Source: Ruminococcus sp. (lineage in GTDB: Bacteria > Bacillota > Clostridia > Oscillospirales > Ruminococcaceae). Taken from it: 32,893 nt of DNA. Both the position numbers and the translations under genes were made by a program. Positions within the stretch are counted from its first letter, which is position 1. Each line of letters begins with the position of its first letter. Under the pieces are notes generated by a model. It worked only from the letters and a program-made list of their open reading frames with translations. It had not been told where the DNA came from and made no database searches. The stretch is from the NCBI GenBank assembly GCA_023665505.1, contig JAMPDU010000017.1, positions 1 to 32,893 on the forward strand, written 5' to 3'. Shown here in pieces: positions 16,268 to 23,865 of this stretch.

Positions 16268-17254
16268 GTGTGCAGCGTTTTTGAACAGACAGAGGAAAAA
16301 GAGAAAAGCCGTACCGAAATAATCCTCCCCGACCCGAACACGGGGAAACGGTACAACGCCATGAGCGACCGGCTTAAAAAGCGGTTCGGCAAAAAGACCG
16401 TCAAAATCAGCCTTAACGGCGGGTTCACCTGCCCCAACATCGACGGCTCAAAGGGTACGGGCGGGTGCGCCTACTGCGCGGCGGGCAGCGGGATTTTCGC
16501 GGGAAACCCCGCGCGGAGCATTGCCGAACAGTTTGAGTACGGCAAAAAATTAATAAGCGAAAAGTGGGGGGACGACCTTTTTTTCATACCCTATTTCCAG
16601 GCAAACACGGGCACGTACGCCCCGCTGCCTGTGCTGAAAAGGCTTTTCGAGGAGGCGCTTTCCCTTGAAAACGCCGTGGGTTTGGCGGTTTCAACCCGTC
16701 CCGACTGTATCTCCGAGGAGACAGCCGATTATTTGGAAGAGCTTTCCAAACGCACCTATTTAACGGCGGAACTGGGTTTGCAGACGGTACACGACGGTAC
16801 GGCGGAAAAAATCAACCGCTGTCATACCTACGGGGATTTTCTGCGGGGGCTTGACAGGCTGCAAGCGCGGGGGATAAACGTCTGCGTGCACATTATAAAC
16901 GGTCTGCCCGGGGAGACGAAAGAGATGATGCTTGAAACCGCCCGCGCGGTGGGGGAGCTGGGTGTGCAGGGCGTAAAAATCCACCTGCTGCACATTTTAA
17001 AGGGCACGGCGATGGCGGAAATGCACAGGCGCGGGGAAGTCCTGCCGATGACGCGGGAGGACTATATCGAGACGGTCTGCGACCAGCTGGAGCTGCTGCC
17101 CCGTGAGGTTATGATAGAGCGGCTGACGGGAGACGGCGCGGGGGACTTGCTTATCGCCCCCCGTTGGAGCAGGGACAAACGGGCGGTGCTTAACGGTATT
17201 GACAAGGAGATGAGGAGGAGGGGGAGTGTGCAAGGGGGGTTAATTAATAATTAA
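16268..17254 (+). CDS. TIGR01212-type radical SAM protein (YhcC-like)
   Basis: This is a radical SAM enzyme of the YhcC/TIGR01212 family. The Fe-S motif CPNIDGSKGTGGCAYC has Cys55, Cys67 and Cys70 when counted from GTG 16268. The usual block GKRYNAMSDRLKKRFG precedes it, and GLQTVHDGTAEKINRCHTY and GLPGE are typical family motifs. The exact substrate of YhcC enzymes is not firmly established. The start is uncertain: GTG 16268, 7 nt after the EamA stop, is best by spacing, but no strong Shine-Dalgarno is seen. Its N-terminus contains the right copy of the 22-bp repeat. The C-terminal residues Ile-Asn-Asn and the stop are encoded by an AATTAAT repeat tract. Confidence 0.88.
   Translation: MCSVFEQTEEKEKSRTEIILPDPNTGKRYNAMSDRLKKRFGKKTVKISLNGGFTCPNIDGSKGTGGCAYCAAGSGIFAGNPARSIAEQFEYGKKLISEKWGDDLFFIPYFQANTGTYAPLPVLKRLFEEALSLENAVGLAVSTRPDCISEETADYLEELSKRTYLTAELGLQTVHDGTAEKINRCHTYGDFLRGLDRLQARGINVCVHIINGLPGETKEMMLETARAVGELGVQGVKIHLLHILKGTAMAEMHRRGEVLPMTREDYIETVCDQLELLPREVMIERLTGDGAGDLLIAPRWSRDKRAVLNGIDKEMRRRGSVQGGLINN
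16301..16322. repeat. 22-bp direct repeat, right copy
   Basis: Exact copy of 15299-15320. Here it falls inside the N-terminal coding part of the radical SAM gene; the left copy is noncoding and straddles the stop of the lipoprotein gene. Confidence 0.8.
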
Positions 17255-17260
17255 TAATTT
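17242..17260. repeat. AATTAAT heptamer tract at a stop codon
   Basis: Two exact AATTAAT units followed by AATTT. The radical SAM stop codon (17252-17254) is within the tract. Confidence 0.8.
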
Positions 17261-17307
17261 TACGGGAAACTGTTTTTCTTTTCCATAAAATTTAATTATT
17301 AATGTGT

Positions 17308-17334
17308 TGTAGGTACGGGTTTCCCGTCCCCTGC
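17308..17334. repeat. Degenerate GTAGG-ended hairpin R6
   Basis: TGTAGG, then a shortened ACGGG-TTT-CCCGT core and CCCCTGCA. It is a decayed relative of the GGGACGGG hairpin. Confidence 0.6.
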
Positions 17335-17357
17335 AAAAATTGTGTACAATCCTGCCA

Positions 17358-17391
17358 ATTATTCATTATTAATTATTAATTGTTAATTATA
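17358..17391. repeat. ATTAATT heptamer tract
   Basis: About four 7-bp units of ATTAATT with small changes, the reverse complement of the AATTAAT family, lie in front of the diguanylate cyclase promoter. Confidence 0.65.
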
Positions 17392-17417
17392 AGAGTTCTT
17401 TTTGTTAAATTTTTATA

Positions 17418-17446
17418 TTGTAACTTCTCCCAATACGTGGTATAAT
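17418..17446 (+). promoter_or_regulatory. Promoter of the diguanylate cyclase gene
   Basis: TTGTAA (17418-17423), 17-bp spacer, TATAAT (17441-17446). The leader is about 32 nt. Confidence 0.8.
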
Positions 17447-17484
17447 TACTGTATATGGATAAAACCGCGGAAAGGAGGAGTACA

Positions 17485-18588
17485 ATGAAAATCAATCTGC
17501 TTGACATTAACATAAGCAGCAAATTTAAATACCAAATGACATTTTTTGCCTGCGCCGTTATACACATTTGTTTCTTTCTTATATTTGCGCTTTCGCATAT
17601 TTATGTGCTCACGCTGGTGAATATTTTCAGCATAGCGTTCTACATCGCCGCCGCCTACAACTGCGGAAAAGGCGAATTTGAAAAAAACGCTCTTAAATGG
17701 ATAATCGCCACCTATGCCGAAATAACCATTCATGCGGTGCTGGCTACGGTGCACCTCGGCTATGATACCTACTTTTTCCTCTACGCTATGGTGGAACTTT
17801 CCATTTCCGCCTACATGCTGTTCTTTACCTGCGACAAGAAAATTTTCAGCAGAATGATAATAATTTTCCTCTGCGTTTCGCTTACGGCTTTGGCGGGCTG
17901 TCAAGTGTATTTAAGCTTTAAACCGCCCGTTTTCACTTGGTTCTTTGACAGAACTCTTTCCCCGGAACTTCTGGACTTTATGCGGTTTATAAATATACTG
18001 TCCTGCACAATAGTTGTTTTCCTGTTCAGCCTTTTGTTTGTGATTGAAATAAATTCCCTTATAAAACAGCTTAAAGCCGCTTACGACAAAATGAATTACA
18101 CCGCTATGCACGACTCCCTTACGGGGCTGTACAACCGCCACAGTCTGAAAGACTTTTTTGAAAGCCTTGACGAAAGCGGCAATGAGTACTGCGTGGCTTT
18201 GGGAGATATTGACAATTTTAAAAAGGTGAACGACACCTACGGTCACGACTGCGGAGACGAGGTGCTTGTCACCGTGTCGGACATCATCAAGGACAGCATG
18301 GCTGAGCAAGACTTGGCATGCCGCTGGGGCGGGGAAGAGATACTCATAATAATGCGGGGGACGCGGGAGGACTGCCTCGGACGTATGAACAGCATACGCA
18401 GCAAGATAAATTCCAGCGTTGTCGAAACCGGGAATTCCAACATACGCGTGACAATGACATTCGGTTTCGCGGACTGCCACGAGGTTGAAAACAGCGAGAA
18501 AAACCATATGGATTCCATAGTTATTCTTGTGGACGGGCGGCTTTACAAAGGCAAAAACAGCGGGAAAAACGTAATTGTCAGCCTGTAA
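17485..18588 (+). CDS. Membrane diguanylate cyclase (GGDEF domain)
   Basis: This is a 367-residue protein with about six membrane helices in the first 195 residues and a C-terminal GGDEF domain. HDSLTGLYNR marks the domain start (about 208-217), DIDNFKKVNDTYGHDCGDEVL holds the metal-binding Asp, and the signature loop is GGEEI (282-286), which keeps the catalytic Glu but ends in Ile instead of Phe. The Arg of the inhibitory RxxD site is replaced (AEQD), so product inhibition is probably lost. The product should make cyclic di-GMP in response to a membrane or extracellular signal. ATG 17485 follows AAAGGAGG; an upstream ATG at 17455 lacks one and lies too close to the promoter. Confidence 0.93.
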   Translation: MKINLLDINISSKFKYQMTFFACAVIHICFFLIFALSHIYVLTLVNIFSIAFYIAAAYNCGKGEFEKNALKWIIATYAEITIHAVLATVHLGYDTYFFLYAMVELSISAYMLFFTCDKKIFSRMIIIFLCVSLTALAGCQVYLSFKPPVFTWFFDRTLSPELLDFMRFINILSCTIVVFLFSLLFVIEINSLIKQLKAAYDKMNYTAMHDSLTGLYNRHSLKDFFESLDESGNEYCVALGDIDNFKKVNDTYGHDCGDEVLVTVSDIIKDSMAEQDLACRWGGEEILIIMRGTREDCLGRMNSIRSKINSSVVETGNSNIRVTMTFGFADCHEVENSEKNHMDSIVILVDGRLYKGKNSGKNVIVSL

Positions 18589-18591
18589 TTC

Positions 18592-18610
18592 AATTAATAA
18601 TTAATAATTT
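18592..18610. repeat. AATTAAT heptamer tract next to a stop codon
   Basis: Two exact AATTAAT units followed by AATTT, starting 3 nt after the GGDEF gene stop. It is identical in sequence to the tract at 17242-17260. Confidence 0.8.
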
Positions 18611-18631
18611 TTTGTACGGTTATATGTAAAA

Positions 18632-18676
18632 ATACCCGCTGACAGCAGTTTAACCGTCAGCGGGTTTAAATTTTTT
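18632..18676. terminator. CCCGCTGAC-family bidirectional terminator
   Basis: ACCCGCTGAC (18634-18643) pairs with GTCAGCGGGT (18657-18666), followed by TTAAATTTTTT. It sits between convergent genes and shares its stem sequence with the terminators at 19637 and 32772. Confidence 0.85.
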
Positions 18677-18845
18677 AACGTTTCTGTTTGTCCAAATCAG
18701 AGGTAACTATTCCCAGCGACTCAAGCTTTGCCTTAACCGCCAAAAGCTGATATTCCGCCTCGTCTTTCATATTGTCCGATGTTAATATCCGCTGCAAATT
18801 GGTATACGCATCTATAAGCACTGTAACAAGCTGCTTTTCCGACAT
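18675..18845 (-). CDS. Small hypothetical protein (56 aa)
   Basis: This is a 56-residue soluble, largely helical protein (starting [16 protein letters not shown]) with no recognised family. AAAGGCGG precedes ATG 18845 at good distance, and a promoter TTTACA-N17-TATAAT lies upstream on the minus strand (18911-18883). The dedicated promoter supports a real gene. It overlaps the end of the terminator shared with the diguanylate cyclase gene. Confidence 0.6.
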   Translation of the reverse strand: MSEKQLVTVLIDAYTNLQRILTSDNMKDEAEYQLLAVKAKLESLGIVTSDLDKQKR

Positions 18846-18882
18846 TTTGACGCCGCCTTTCGCAAAAATTATTGTCAAAATA

Positions 18883-18911
18883 ATTATAACACATTTTTTT
18901 TAAGATGTAAA
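18883..18911 (-). promoter_or_regulatory. Promoter of the 56-aa protein gene
   Basis: On the minus strand, TTTACA (18911-18906), 17-bp spacer and TATAAT (18888-18883). It abuts the ribosome binding site of the divergent epimerase gene. Confidence 0.65.
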
Positions 18912-18929
18912 GTAAGGGAGGAAAAAATT

Positions 18930-19628
18930 ATGCTCGAAAATTTAAAACAGGAAGTCTTAGCGGCAAATCTTATGCTGCCCGCACACGGGCTTGTGACGTT
19001 CACCTGGGGCAACGTTTCCGCCGTTGACAGGGAAAGCGGCATGGTTGTCATAAAGCCCTCGGGGGTGGAGTACGAAAAACTTACCGCGGAGGACATGGTG
19101 GTGGTGCACCTTAAAACAGGGGAAGTGGTTGAGGGAAACCTTAACCCGTCAAGCGACACCCCCACCCATCTGGAGCTGTACCGAGCCTTTAAAAATATCG
19201 GCGGGGTAGTCCACACTCACAGCCGCTGGGCGACGTCTTTCGCGCAGGCGGGCAGGGGGATAGTACCGATGGGTACTACTCACGGGGACTATTTTTACGG
19301 CGAGATACCCTGCACCCGCGCAATGACCCCCGCCGAAATCGGCGGAGACTATGAAAAGGAAACCGGTACGGTTATTATCGAGACTTTCGAGGGTACAGAC
19401 CCGCTGACAATTCCCGCGGTGCTTGTGAAGAGCCACGGACCGTTCACTTGGGGCAAAACCGCCGAGGAGGCTGTGCACAACGCGGTGGTGCTTGAGGAGG
19501 CGGCGTTTATGAATTTTCACGCCATGATGATAAACCCGCAAATCGGGCATATGCAGCAGGAGCTTTTGGATAAGCATTATCTGCGCAAGCATGGGGAGAA
19601 TGCTTATTATGGGCAAGGAAACCGATGA
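18930..19628 (+). CDS. araD: L-ribulose-5-phosphate 4-epimerase
   Basis: This is a 232-residue class II aldolase-family enzyme that interconverts L-ribulose 5-phosphate and D-xylulose 5-phosphate. The Zn ligands are His95 and His97 (VVHTHSRW) and His169 (KSHGPFTWG). Asp76 ([11 protein letters not shown]) and Asp120 (THGDYFYG) fall at the positions expected for AraD, and a Tyr lies near the C-terminus. The length is as in E. coli AraD. The ATG at 18930 follows AAGGGAGG. No sugar transport or other ara gene is adjacent. I saw no convincing promoter of its own. Confidence 0.93.
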   Translation: MLENLKQEVLAANLMLPAHGLVTFTWGNVSAVDRESGMVVIKPSGVEYEKLTAEDMVVVHLKTGEVVEGNLNPSSDTPTHLELYRAFKNIGGVVHTHSRWATSFAQAGRGIVPMGTTHGDYFYGEIPCTRAMTPAEIGGDYEKETGTVIIETFEGTDPLTIPAVLVKSHGPFTWGKTAEEAVHNAVVLEEAAFMNFHAMMINPQIGHMQQELLDKHYLRKHGENAYYGQGNR

Positions 19629-19636
19629 CTGTAATT

Positions 19637-19680
19637 TTAAACCCGTTGACGGATTAATTACCGTCAGCGGGTTTAATTTT
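19637..19680. terminator. CCCGTTGAC-family bidirectional terminator between araD and argB
   Basis: TTAAACCCGTTGACGG (19637-19652) pairs along its length with CCGTCAGCGGGTTTAA (19661-19676), with one G:T pair, and is followed by a T-rich run. It separates two convergent genes and should stop both. Confidence 0.85.
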
Positions 19681-19683
19681 TAA

Positions 19684-20559
19684 TTATATAAACTGCGTCC
19701 CAATCCCCTCGTTGGAAAGCAATTCTATAAGAATAGAATGAGGTATGCGCCCGTCAATAATGCAGGTCTTTTTAACGCCGCGGCGTACCGCCTCCACGCA
19801 GCAGTCTATTTTGGGTATCATTCCGCCGCTGATAATGCCCTGCCGTTTCATAAAGGGGACTTCGCTTACCTGCACCGCGGGAATAAGCGTGCCCGCGTCG
19901 TCCTTGTCACGGAGAAGTCCCGCTATGTCCGTCATAAGAATGAGATTTTCCGCGCCAAGTTCTGCGGCGATACGGGCGGCGGCGGTGTCAGCGTTGATGT
20001 TGTAGGTCTGACCGTTTTCGCCGCAGGCAACCGTTGCGATAACGGGGACGTAGCCGTTCTCCAGCGCGTCGGTGATAGGGGTGGTGTTGACGCTGCGTAT
20101 TTCGCCCACGTACCCCAAATCAACCTCGCTCTCCATTTTGTCGGCGAGTATCATCTGACCGTCAATGCCGCAAAGTCCCAAAGCCCGACCGCCGTGCTGA
20201 GTGAGATGAGAAACAAGCTCCTTGTTGACCTTGCCCGCCAACACCATTTTAACAATGTCAACGGTTGCCTCGTCGGTGTAGCGCAAGCCGTTTACGAACC
20301 TGCTTTCAATGCCCACTCTTTTCAGCATATCGTTGATCTCGGGACCGCCGCCGTGCACCAAAACCACCTTTACGCCGACAAGAGAGAGCAGCACAATGTC
20401 GCTCATAACGGCGTTTTTCAGCTCCTCGTTGGTCATGGCGTTGCCGCCGTACTTCACCACCACAACCTTGCCGTTGTAACGCTGTATGTAGGGCAGCGCG
20501 TCGATAAGCACCTTTGACCTTATTTCGTTTAAGACTTTTATTTCGGTTTCTTTGTTCAT
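19684..20559 (-). CDS. argB: Acetylglutamate kinase
   Basis: This is a 291-residue ArgB that phosphorylates N-acetylglutamate, the second arginine step. VVKYGGNAMT holds the ATP-binding Lys, LVHGGGPEIN the glycine-rich loop, RFVNGLRYTD the N-acetylglutamate site, and GGMIPKIDCCVEAV the C-terminal block. The start ATG 20559 overlaps the stop of the Fic gene as ATGA, with GAGAGGAAG inside the Fic end, so it is translationally coupled to that gene. It is the last gene of the minus-strand arginine region. Confidence 0.97.
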   Translation of the reverse strand: MNKETEIKVLNEIRSKVLIDALPYIQRYNGKVVVVKYGGNAMTNEELKNAVMSDIVLLSLVGVKVVLVHGGGPEINDMLKRVGIESRFVNGLRYTDEATVDIVKMVLAGKVNKELVSHLTQHGGRALGLCGIDGQMILADKMESEVDLGYVGEIRSVNTTPITDALENGYVPVIATVACGENGQTYNINADTAAARIAAELGAENLILMTDIAGLLRDKDDAGTLIPAVQVSEVPFMKRQGIISGGMIPKIDCCVEAVRRGVKKTCIIDGRIPHSILIELLSNEGIGTQFI

Positions 20560-21251
20560 TTTTTATCTTCCTCTCCTGCAATTTCTTTATCTGTACGGAA
20601 ATCAATTCCGTCAATACATTCGTTATAGACAAACTCGGCGATAACGTCCGTTTCGGCGGTTTCGTAAAAATCCACAAGCAATTTTGTAAATTCCTGCTGC
20701 TTTTCAATGGGCACGGAAATTATTCCGCAGCCGTTCATAATCATCTCGTGGTTTGCCGCAAGCATAGCCGTCCGCTTGTTTCCGTCCAAAAACATCTGAC
20801 TTCGCATACAAAAAAGCATTAGCGTAATTGCTCTTTCGGTGGAATTTTCTATACGCAGTATTTCCGCAAGATTGCCGCGTATTTTATCTTCGTCGGGCAT
20901 ATCGGGTTTCCAAGTCGTACCGCCCATTGAGACGGGTACGGTACGCAAATAACCCGCTTGAATAATAAGATTGTCCCCGCCCACAAGACGGTTCAGCTGA
21001 CAGATAAATTTAAAGTCGGTGGGACAGTCGAGGGTATCAAGCAAAAACTGCCAAGCGTGCTTTAAATTATTCACCGCCACAATGTCGGACACCTTGACGT
21101 TGGGAGCGCGCATACCGTTGTAAATAGCCTCCGTGTCGGGGTAGGTCACGCCCAAGCCCTCAAGCCGCGCGCTTTTCCATATATAGTCCACAATATTCCG
21201 CTTTGCCGTGAAAATATTTTCCTCAACGGTCATTTTGTATTTGTCCCGCAT
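20556..21251 (-). CDS. Fic-fold protein lacking the catalytic His
   Basis: This is a 231-residue Fic-domain protein. The core reads QMFLDGNKRTA at 152-162. In active Fic AMP-transferases this is HPFxxGNxR, so the catalytic His is replaced by Gln152, while Phe154, Gly157, Asn158 and Arg160 stay. The N-terminal SARLEG (27-32) matches the Fic inhibitory motif (S/T)xxxE(G/N). Gln-bearing Fic proteins may be inactive in AMP transfer or do another reaction. ATG 21251 follows GGGAGGAA; a longer start is rejected. It is coupled to argB by a 4-nt overlap. Confidence 0.85.
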   Translation of the reverse strand: MRDKYKMTVEENIFTAKRNIVDYIWKSARLEGLGVTYPDTEAIYNGMRAPNVKVSDIVAVNNLKHAWQFLLDTLDCPTDFKFICQLNRLVGGDNLIIQAGYLRTVPVSMGGTTWKPDMPDEDKIRGNLAEILRIENSTERAITLMLFCMRSQMFLDGNKRTAMLAANHEMIMNGCGIISVPIEKQQEFTKLLVDFYETAETDVIAEFVYNECIDGIDFRTDKEIAGEEDKK

Positions 21252-21274
21252 AATATTCCTCCCGAAAATTATTT

Positions 21275-21772
21275 TTACCACTTTTCATGCCGAATTACAT
21301 TGCATTTATCAAAATCTTCATATGAAAATGCTATCCGTTCGTATTCGCTGCCCTTTTCAAAACTAAAGCTTATAGAAACGGGCCAGTTGAAATACTCATC
21401 ATGATTTTCAAGTTTGTCTTCAATTTCATCATGAAAACACTCAAACCATTCGTCCGCTATGTCCTGCAAAAATTCCTCCGTCGGTTTACCGTTCAAATTG
21501 TATTTGTTTTCAAACTCCGCGCTGTATTTGTACGTTATAGATAGAGCGCCGGGTGACGCGTCTGTAACCTCCAAGTCATCACCGAATTTTTCATATATCA
21601 TTGAGAATGCATTCGGAAATTTTCCCTGCCAAATACTAAGAGAAAAGTCACGCTTTTGTGTATAATGGTGATTCGCTAATTGGGAAAATACGTACAGCAT
21701 CGCTGCGGAGGCAATAAGAAAGCCTATTAAAACAGCAATCCATACCGACTTATGTATTTTTATTTTTTTCAT
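21275..21772 (-). CDS. Membrane-anchored hypothetical protein
   Basis: This is a 165-residue protein: a Lys-rich start, one membrane helix (about 10-30), then a charged extracytoplasmic domain of about 130 residues with no known family. It was read from ATG 21772 (MKKIKIHK), which has AAAGGGTGA about 5 nt upstream. It is 34 nt after argJ and 23 nt before the Fic gene, so it is in the arginine transcript. The function is unknown. Confidence 0.7.
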   Translation of the reverse strand: MKKIKIHKSVWIAVLIGFLIASAAMLYVFSQLANHHYTQKRDFSLSIWQGKFPNAFSMIYEKFGDDLEVTDASPGALSITYKYSAEFENKYNLNGKPTEEFLQDIADEWFECFHDEIEDKLENHDEYFNWPVSISFSFEKGSEYERIAFSYEDFDKCNVIRHEKW

Positions 21773-21806
21773 ATTTATCACCCTTTCAATTTTCGCGGGG
21801 CGGAAT

Positions 21807-23066
21807 TTACGAGCGATAATCCCCGTTTATTTTCACATAATCATACGTCAGATCGCAGCCCCAAGCCGTGGCGGAAACCGCGCCGCCGTTCAGCTCGATG
21901 AGAATTTCTATCTCGTCCTCTTTAAGAATTTTCGCCGCCTTTTCCTCGGAGAAACTTACTCCCGCGCCGCCACGGCAGACGGCAATTCTGCCCGCTTTTG
22001 AGGCGATGTCAACGTCCACCTTGTTTATGTCAAAATCAGCCTCGGCATAGCCCACGGCGCAGAGAATACGTCCCCAGTTCGCGTCCCCGCCGAACATTGC
22101 GCACTTTAACAGCGGCGATTTTATAACGCTTTTCGCCACGGTTATCGCCGTGTCCAAATCGGGGGACGTGCCGCACACGCAGGTGATAAGCTTAGTCGCG
22201 CCCTCGCCGTCCTTGGCAAGCATAATTGTAAGATTTTTCATAACCTCATAAAGTGCATTTTTGAATATTTCGTAATCTTCATTTTCGGAAATAATTTCCG
22301 TATTCCCCGCAAGCCCCGAGGAAATAAGCATACAGGTGTCGTTTGTGGACTGGTCGCCGTCCACGCTCAGGCAGTTGTATGTAATTTTTACTATTTCGGA
22401 CAAAGCCTTTTGGAGCATTTGGGCGGAAAGGTTGCAGTCCGTGGTGATAAAATTCAGCGTGGTAGCCATATTGGGGTGTATCATTCCGCTGCCCTTTGCC
22501 ATACCGCCTATGCGGCACTCCTTGCCGCCCACGGTGAATTTTACGGCGTACTCCTTGCGCACCGTGTCTGTTGTCATAATGGCTGTCGCCGCCTCGGCGT
22601 TTCCCTCATAGGAAAGCCTTTCCGCAAGCAGAGGGACGGCGTACCGAACAGGCTCGATAGGCAGAGTTACCCCGATAACCCCCGTGGAGGCGACGATTAC
22701 CTGCTCTTGCGGAATGTTCAGCCGGTCGGCGGTGAGCCTGCACATTTCGAGAGCCTTTTCCTCGCCGTCGGCGTTGCAGGTGTTGGCGTTGCCCGAATTG
22801 ACGATGACCGCGCGGGCTTTTCCCCCCGACTTTGCGAGGTTGTTTTTTGTGACGGTGACGGGCGCGCCCTTGACCTTGTTTGAGGTGTACACCCCTGCCG
22901 CGTTACATTCAACGTCTGCAAAAATCATTGCAATATCGTTTTTTGAATTGCTTATGGGGCTCTCGTTCCCGTCGGGGAAACCCCGCTTGATACCGCAGTA
23001 CAGACCGCTTGCCTTAAAGCCTTTTGCGGCGCAGATACCGCCGCTTATTGTTTCAAAATTTTTCAT
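21807..23066 (-). CDS. argJ: Bifunctional ornithine acetyltransferase/N-acetylglutamate synthase
   Basis: This is a 419-residue ArgJ that recycles the acetyl group between acetylornithine and glutamate. The self-cleavage site is in KGSGMIHPNMATTLNF, between Ala201 and the nucleophile Thr202, giving alpha and beta chains. The N-terminal ICAAKGFKASGLYCG block and the C-terminal TAWGCDLTYDYVKINGDYR ending are as in the family. An intact ArgJ implies a cyclic pathway in which argA and argE are not needed. It follows the secreted protein gene by 11 nt. Confidence 0.97.
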   Translation of the reverse strand: MKNFETISGGICAAKGFKASGLYCGIKRGFPDGNESPISNSKNDIAMIFADVECNAAGVYTSNKVKGAPVTVTKNNLAKSGGKARAVIVNSGNANTCNADGEEKALEMCRLTADRLNIPQEQVIVASTGVIGVTLPIEPVRYAVPLLAERLSYEGNAEAATAIMTTDTVRKEYAVKFTVGGKECRIGGMAKGSGMIHPNMATTLNFITTDCNLSAQMLQKALSEIVKITYNCLSVDGDQSTNDTCMLISSGLAGNTEIISENEDYEIFKNALYEVMKNLTIMLAKDGEGATKLITCVCGTSPDLDTAITVAKSVIKSPLLKCAMFGGDANWGRILCAVGYAEADFDINKVDVDIASKAGRIAVCRGGAGVSFSEEKAAKILKEDEIEILIELNGGAVSATAWGCDLTYDYVKINGDYRS

Positions 23067-23077
23067 AGTGATTTCTC

Positions 23078-23512
23078 CTAATCTTCATATGTATCGGAAA
23101 AATATTCCCGTATATTTTCATTATCAAAATATTTATAAAAATATTTTGCCACATACTCATTTTCGTAATACCTTCCGCCGCCGCATATGTACTTGCCGTC
23201 AAGCGAATATACATCAACGGTATTACAGCCGTCCATAGCAATAGCGTAGCGGTAATTTCCAATCTCAAAGCCTATGTTAAAATCAAAGGGGCACTTTCCC
23301 GACTGACCTTTGTCATAGGATTTAAGCATTTTTTTGACGGCGTTTGCATCGCCGCTTGAAAGGGGAATTTTCCTGTTCCCGACAACCGCGTACACATCGG
23401 CGTTTTCGTCAACGGGGAGAGCGTTTGCGCTTATCTCCATAAAAACGCCCGACACAAACGCCGTCAGAGCAACCATAACCGAAAGCGCCGAAACAACAAA
23501 TTTTTTGCCCAT
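23078..23512 (-). CDS. Secreted hypothetical protein
   Basis: This is a 144-residue protein with an N-terminal signal peptide (Lys start, hydrophobic 7-24, possible cleavage near ANA-LP) and a mature domain rich in Tyr and Asp. No family was recognised. GGAGTG lies upstream of the ATG at 23512. It lies between the HicB-like gene and argJ in the arginine transcript. Confidence 0.7.
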   Translation of the reverse strand: MGKKFVVSALSVMVALTAFVSGVFMEISANALPVDENADVYAVVGNRKIPLSSGDANAVKKMLKSYDKGQSGKCPFDFNIGFEIGNYRYAIAMDGCNTVDVYSLDGKYICGGGRYYENEYVAKYFYKYFDNENIREYFSDTYED

Positions 23513-23536
23513 TTTATCACACTCCGTTATTCATAT

Positions 23537-23559
23537 GGGACGGAAAACCCGTCCCGCAA
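23537..23559. repeat. 23-bp hairpin repeat, left of hicB
   Basis: The GGGACGG-AAAA-CCCGTCCC core followed by GCAA is repeated exactly, in the same orientation, at 23800-23822. The pair brackets the HicB-like gene. Confidence 0.85.
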
Positions 23560-23563
23560 GATT

Positions 23564-23773
23564 TTACGCAAACGCCAGCTTGCCCTTGGGCGCGGGAATT
23601 TCCCTGCCCGTAAGTTTCGCCGTTTCAATCCATTCCTCAATGACGGTGTGTACGTTTTCAAGAGCCTTTTGCATAGTTTCCCCGTCAGCCGCGCACCCCG
23701 CAAGCTCGGGGACTTCCGCAATATAGCTGTTGTCCTCGCCGCTCCAATAGATAATTATTTCGTATTTATACAT
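23564..23773 (-). CDS. Orphan HicB-like antitoxin
   Basis: This is a 69-residue HicB-family protein: MYKYEIIIYWSGEDNSYIAE, then VPELAGCAADGET and a helix ending in an extended tail. These match the degenerate RNase H-like fold of HicB antitoxins, which block the mRNA-cleaving HicA toxin. No HicA ORF is next to it on either side. The start ATG 23773 follows GGAGG. It is exactly bracketed by two direct copies of a 23-bp hairpin repeat (23537-23559 and 23800-23822). It may be a solitary regulator or a relic. Confidence 0.82.
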   Translation of the reverse strand: MYKYEIIIYWSGEDNSYIAEVPELAGCAADGETMQKALENVHTVIEEWIETAKLTGREIPAPKGKLAFA

Positions 23774-23799
23774 CAAAATTACCTCCAACGCCTTTGCAG

Positions 23800-23822
23800 G
23801 GGACGGAAAACCCGTCCCGCAA
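23800..23822. repeat. 23-bp hairpin repeat, right of hicB
   Basis: Exact direct copy of 23537-23559, located just upstream of the HicB ribosome binding site. Confidence 0.85.
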
Positions 23823-23830
23823 AACCAAAA

Positions 23831-23865
23831 TCAACTGTCAACTATCAACTGTACACTGTCAACTA
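23831..23865. repeat. TCAACTG heptamer tract at the argC stop
   Basis: Five contiguous 7-bp units (TCAACTG, TCAACTA, TCAACTG, TACACTG, TCAACTA). On the minus strand the argC stop TAG (23865-23863) is the first three bases of the tract. Confidence 0.85.

Noticed and set aside
19738-20517. 259-aa plus-strand ORF opposite argB
   Set aside because: It is the antisense of the conserved argB gene. Its translation has no domain.
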